Part shown: piece after piece, positions 49,501-56,200 of the stretch
Position numbering within the stretch: position 1 is the stretch's first letter
How the letters are laid out: each line of letters begins with the position of its first letter
Source of the DNA: Muscardinus avellanarius
Lineage: Eukaryota; Chordata; Mammalia; Rodentia; Gliridae
Length of the DNA stretch: 64,000 nt
Reading direction: 5' to 3'
NCBI GenBank assembly: GCA_963383645.1
Contig: OY726560.1
Span: 31,433,173-31,497,172 of the forward strand
Notes under the pieces: model-generated
Database searches by the model: none
The model's input: only the letters and a program-made list of their open reading frames with translations
What the model was told of the DNA's origin: nothing
Position numbers and translations under genes: made by a program

Positions 49501-52500
49501 TTGCATTATACAGGTATATGTGTGTAGAAACTTAGTGACTTCATAGATGGAGTAATGATTAGAATTAGGCACTTAATTTTTTAAATGGTGAAATTTGATC
49601 TGAAATTTTTGTAGGTTAATGTTGCATAAAGGATGAATTAGAAATTTTTCCATGAAATAGAGTTCTCTATTAGTAGTATATGACCCAGCTGAGTCTAATA
49701 GAAATGTAAATCATGGGACTCTAAATAATATTTTAAAGAAAATTTTGTTTTTAAACCACAGATCCTAAATTCATTTTAGTAATGGAGACATTTGGTGATT
49801 TGGTTACTTTTTTTTTAACTTATGTGTATGTGAGAGGTGAGGTAGCATTTATACATTGACAAAATAAATAGAACATATTGTTTAATGTAAGTCATCAAGC
49901 AGTAACCCAGCAAAAGTCTATGGGAATAGCTGAACTTCATGCAAATAGCTTCAGTATTCAGTGTGGGAACATAGACAAGTATTGTTTTTACAGTAAACTT
50001 GAGGTACTTGCTTACTGTTTTGTGTTATAAAGGATAATTACAATGAGGTGCAGGTGATATCATTGGCTTAACATCATTTTTCTGTACTTTACTAAATTAG
50101 TCATATCTTTCATTTTTCAAATATTAAATATTCTTTCTCACTCTGGAAGGATTTGTTAACTTGATTATAGGTTTATTATGTATGGTATTGTATTCTCTCT
50201 GCCGGATTTGTAGGATGTGATGCTAGTTTTAAAATATATAAATGCAGTCATGCTAAAAGGGTTGATTTGCCTAGATATGCAAATAAATAATGATCCAGAA
50301 ATTTGTATAACTAAGATTGTATGAGCTCTTTCAAACCTCCTTAGGTACCAACTAAATATGTATTTATACATTCTGGGCACTGGATAAAAATATCTTAATA
50401 GCTATTTATATAGATTTTTTTTTCAGAGAGGCAGAACATGTACTTGGAGCCAGATTACTTTATTAGCTTATGACCTTGACCTTGGCTTGTAACTTAACTT
50501 TTCAGTGCTTTTATTATAAAGTGAACCTTACTTTATTTGGTTGTGGTGAGCACTAAGTGAATTAAAACATAAGTGCCTAAGAAAGCACCTGGCATATGGT
50601 AAACATTAGGTAGGTATAACCTCATTTTTATTATCTTTATCATCAACATCAAGATCAGTTTTTTACTTAGAAAAAATAGCTAAATCTGGGCATTAGTTAT
50701 TATAGTAATTTTCAATGTTAATGTTAGGAACTTCTGATAAATAAAATATTTTGCATTCTCTAGAATAGTTTCAGAAAATTCTAAAGTGTTATAATTAATT
50801 CATGAGATGGTAATAATAACATCCTTGAAAGAGAATGACTGATAAACTTGCAAGTTCTGTTTTATAATATGATGACAGTTATTACTATATTCTTGCAACT
50901 GGTTTACTTACAGTTGTGTTCCAGGATATGAATTTTTGTGGTTCACAGGTTTCAAAGATGGGATGTGGAAAAGTTGTTTTTGCTACCTTTGTTACAGCAA
51001 TGGCTCTTCACAAAGCCTGTTACTTGAACTTCTTCCTTTATTGCAAAGGGACATAGGCCATTTTCCCTCTTTTATGTCCATGGTCTGCCCTGAATTAGCT
51101 CTCTTTGCCATTGCATCAGTCCTTGATCTCAGGATTTCCTGACAGGCCCTTCTAAGTATATTTGAGAGTTCTGTTTACAGTGTTAGTTTTTTATTTTTTA
51201 TTTTTTTATTTTTTTGTGGTACTTGGTGGAACCCAGAGGCTTTCTACCTCCAGGCTATACTCCCAGCCCTGTTTTATATTTTATTAGGAAACAGGGTCTC
51301 ACTAAGTAGCTGAGGCTGGCTTTGAACCTGTGCGATCCTCCTGTCTCAGCCTCCCAGGCATAGGGATTACAAGTGTGTGCCACCACGCCTGGCTCAGTGT
51401 TATATTTTAAATGAGCTAAAAGAAATCACATTAACATCTTTTATTTCTGTATTACCAGTATTAGTATTTTCCTAATTTCTTTATTTCCTTTCAGTATTAT
51501 TTTTTGGTGCAGAGCATTGAACACAGTGAGTGTTCTATCTCTAAGCTATACCCCACAGCCCAATTTTTTATATTTTCATTTTGAAACAGACTCTAAGTTT
51601 CACAGGGCCTCACTAAGTTGCTGAGGCTGACCACAAACCTCCAATCCTCCTGTCTCAGCCTCCCAAATATAGAGATTGCAAACTTGTGCCACCACGCCTG
51701 GGTTAACATCAGTATTTTTAAAATTAACTCATGCATTGATTTAACCTGCCTTAATTTTCAGTTAATAATTATATAGTATGTCCATTAGTTTAAGAAAATA
51801 AAGTTAATGGTTGCTTCCTTACACCAAGATACCCTATAGTTTTAGTCTGCTTTTTGAGTATGTAACAATGGAAGCTACTTCAGTTTTATTGACCTTATTT
51901 TTAAAATTTTTTTATTGGTAGCATTGTATTCATACATCTTAATGGGGTACAAGATGGTGGAGGCATACATGCACACATCACCCAATTAGCCCTTACCCAA
52001 TTCCTGCCCCATTTCCTCCCCTTTTGTCCTTCTCATGTTTGGCTTAATGATTGACTTTGATATATTTGTTAATGTACATCAGAGAATTTTCCTCTTCCCC
52101 CTCCCATCCCCTCAGTTAGGTCACCTTATTTGCTCATCTATAGTATCTCTTTCTTTGTCTAGAGTTCCTCCTATGACCCATTTTCTTCCTAGCTTTCACA
52201 TATTAGGAAGAGCATTTGATGTCTTACTTTTTGTGACTGACTAATCTCACTTAGCATAATGTTCTTCAGTTCCATCCATTTCTCTGTAAATGATGTAATT
52301 GTGTTTTTCTTTATGGTTGAGTAAAATTCCATTGTGTACATATCTTCTAGTTTTGTAATCCATTCATCTGTTGATGGACATCTTGGCTGGTTCCATAGTT
52401 TGGCAGTGTTGAATTGTGCAGCTATGAACATAGATACACATGCATTGATTTGGTAGTTTGGTTTCCATTCTTTGGGTAGATACCCAGAAGTGGTATTGCT

Positions 52501-53190
52501 GGATCAGAGTTTTAGTCTTTCCTTGCTTAACATTGCTTTCCTTCCATTTCTTAATGTCTAATAGATCCATGTTGTTTGGATCTTTTACTACACAACTGGA
52601 CTACAATACTTTGTGGGTTCCTTTCTCTTCATTCTCTTAGTCATTTGATGCAACATTTTCAGTAGTGCTTTATTTGTTTATTAAAACTAGATTAGTTTTG
52701 AATTAGGTTTTCCATCATATGCCAAATTAAATCCATAAGATTTTTGTTAAAATATTTCCTTCTGGATATCAGAGGAGTATTTTTATAAAACATTTTTCTG
52801 TTCATAGTGTAATTTGTAGATTTGCTTAATGTAACACCACTTTCCTAATTTAAACTTTTAGCTTGGAGATTTCCTTAATTAAGAAGAATGAAGGATTAAC
52901 ATGGCCAGAGCTAGTGGTTGGTGATAAACAAGGAGAATTTATAAGAGATTCAGCCCAATGTGCTGCAATAGCTGAACGTTTGATGCATTTGACTTCGGAA
53001 GAACTGGTAAGCAATTGCAATATCAGTATGACTTTCTAAGAATCCAAAAGTATACCATGTTTTTCAGACATTATTCTGCCTTTCTAATATAAAAGACAAA
53101 GTTCAAGTATTGCTGATTAATTGATGTTTTAATGTGGCTTAACAGTTAATATTTATTCATTGTACTATTTTAGTACATAGATAAATGTGT

Positions 53191-53231
<41 letters not shown>

Positions 53232-56200
53232 TTCTACATATAAGTTCTTTCAACATAATTGACCAATACTGATAGGAATAGTAATAATAATTTTTAACTA
53301 CCTATATTGTAATTATCTACTTATCATCATTGAAATTTTTTAGATGATCTCATCCACAGGGATGATTTACCAACTCACAGACCTTACAGATCTATTTGTT
53401 GCTATGCAAGTCCCTGCAGCCACACAGGCTGGCGCTGGGATGCTTTATAAACTCAAGAGCTTGATGACTGCTCCTCGGGTCCCTGCAAGTAGGGATCAGT
53501 TCAGCTGCAGCCACAGTAGTGACTGGGTGGTTTGGCTGGTTGGTCTGTAGATTCACAGTGGTCTAGAAGAGACAGGATGTAGCCACTGGGATCCCTGTAG
53601 GAAGGGCCTGTCACTTTTCCATCCAAGTTCATCTGAAATTACTAGATTTTGCTGGGTGGTCTGGGGAGTTGAGTCTTTAGGTACTCAAGTGTAGAGAGAA
53701 GAATGTGATTGCTTTTGATGATAGTTTTCTATAGTAACTGGGCTCAACAAAATTCTACTATTTTGCTGGAGTTGGTCTCAGCACTGCTGGGTCACGGCAG
53801 CTGCCAGTCTTGGTGAGGGAGGGTTCATAAAGATGGCCTCTAATGTCTTTGTCAAAAGGAAGCATGGTCAAAATAAGGAAACCAAATTTAATGTTTGCAA
53901 CAATAGTTGAAAATTTTAGGGATCACTGGAATTCATATGTAGTATAACAAATCCTGATTTCATAGCCTTTTCTATAAGCCATGCAGGCTTTAGAAGGCTG
54001 TGTTCATTCATTTAGCAAGTACTTATTGTGGTGGACTCTGGGAATATTATAAATGGTTATATTAGTAGAGACTTGTTTTGAGATCATAACTAATTATGTT
54101 GACTACCTTTTAAATGTGATGGATTCAAAGAAGTAGTGATAGGAGAAAATTACTTATGCCTGAACATTAATGTGTTTGTTATATTTTGAGAAGACAAATA
54201 GAATCTTATCATCTATAATTAAAGTCAGTTTTGTATTTTTCAAATCTTTAAGCTTACTTTCATATGTTGGTTAGGACCTCTGCTTCACTGTTAAATAAAA
54301 TAGTGAATGGTCAAAAGAGACATTGCTGCCTTATTTGGCATCTTTGGGAAAAGACTATTTCACTGTTAAGTATGGTAGATTCTATCACATTGAGGAAATT
54401 TCTATTTCTAGTGTGCTGGGAGTCTTTATCATGAATAGCTGTAGGACAGAATAGCTATAGAATTTTCTGAATTTATGTGAAAATCCCTAGTTAGTCATGA
54501 TATAGTATTCTATAAGATTTTGCTAGATTCAATTTGCTTATATTTTTTTGAGGTCTTTTACATCTGTTTGTGAGTTATATTGAACAAAGTTTTTTTTTTT
54601 TTCTAATTTTGTTAATGTCTTTATCCTGTTTTAATAACTGAGTAATGCTGATTTTAGAAAATTTTTTGGAAAGTGTTGTTTCCCTCTTCATTTTTGGAAG
54701 AGTATATGGAATTTGCATTATTAATATGATGGTGATTTGTTTCTTTTTACCATCTGGGCTCGGAGAGTATTTTTTTCCCCCCTTTGGAAAGTTTTAACCT
54801 AACCTTAAAAGGGTAAAAAGAACTTGACTTCTTTAGATAAAAGCCTATTATAGGCATCTATTTTCATTAATTGTCTTTCAGTTTTCATGGTCTTTATTTC
54901 TGTTATTACTTTATTTTTTCTCTCCCTGTTTCTGAAGGTAATCACTTAATTAATTTTTTACCTTCCTTTTAAATGAAAATGGCTACCATTTCAATCCTGG
55001 CTGTTTGTTCAAGACCCATGTGTTAAATAGTTGGTCCCAGGGTGGCATTAATGGGAGGTGATAGAGCCTTTAGGAAGAATGGCCTAGTGAGATACTGGAG
55101 GCATGCCCTCAAAGGGGAAAGTGGGATTTCTGTCCCCTCCTTTTTCTCTCTTTTGTTTCCTGTCCTTGAAGGCAGCAGTTGTGCCACCACAAACTCTTAC
55201 CAAGCTGTGCTGCTTCCCAGAGGTCCAAAGTAACAATTGCAACCAGGCATGGGCTAGGAAATCTAAAACTGTGAGCCAGAATAAACTAAACCTTTTCTCT
55301 TTTTAAACTTACTATCTCAGGTATTTGTTATAATGACAGAAAGCTAATGAATACAAAATCATTTAGTACTATCATTTGTTTCTAAACAGTACTTGAGCTG
55401 CATTCTCCAAATTTTCATTCTCTCTTAATTCAATGAGGGGTTGGTTTGATGTTGAGTTTCAATCTTTTACTTATTCCTTGTTTATTCTTCTAGGGCTAAC
55501 TTTTCATGGATCTCAACAGAAAACCTAGGATGTTTACCAGGGTTCTTCTTTGTAGACCCTAAAGTCCTAATTTTTGTCCCTCGAACAGTTTGATAATATC
55601 TCAGGTTAGCTCTTTAGCCCCTTATCTCCTGTCTTCCACTTGTCTTTTACTGTTCAGCTTGGAAATCAGATATCTATTAGGAAGCAGTATAGAATTATTC
55701 CCTTTTCTCTGTAATGTTCAGTATTGGCTACTTTTGATAGTCCAGAACTTTAAACATTTGGCTTCTTAAATAATCGGAAGAAGGGGGAGCAGGTAGTTTA
55801 GAGGATGCCTTCTGTATTCTCCTGGACATATCTCTTTGAGTCACTGTAACAGAATGGCATTGGCTAAGGGATTGTGAAAGTACCTTTTCAACCAACCACA
55901 GCAACCACAATTGTTTTCATTGATACTTAACCTGGAATCAATAACCACAACTTAGATGGATCCATATTCTGGCTAAGATATTGACAAGGTTTGATTCGAC
56001 AGATCCTGCAAACTCATAACCATTTAGTTTTACAGAAGCTCTGAGTTTACTTCATTTAATTATCAATAACATGCCTCAGTAGCTTGGCAAACTAGGTATA
56101 CACATATTTGGTTGGTTCTATGATTCTGTTATAAACAAGCTTATGTTTCACTTATTGCTTAATTATATTATTACTCTGTGAGGGTTGTAAGACCAGGCAG

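Larger units (their letters stand above)
47153..52861 (+). other. NUDCD1: NUDCD1 intron 6
   Basis: 5709 bp. It holds a nested plus SINE pair (47238-47620), L1 remnants on both strands (47980-49640), a MIR (50430-50640), two minus SINEs and a young minus-strand L1 3' end (51897-52510). 49650-50420 and 50650-51180 show nothing clear. Confidence 0.9.
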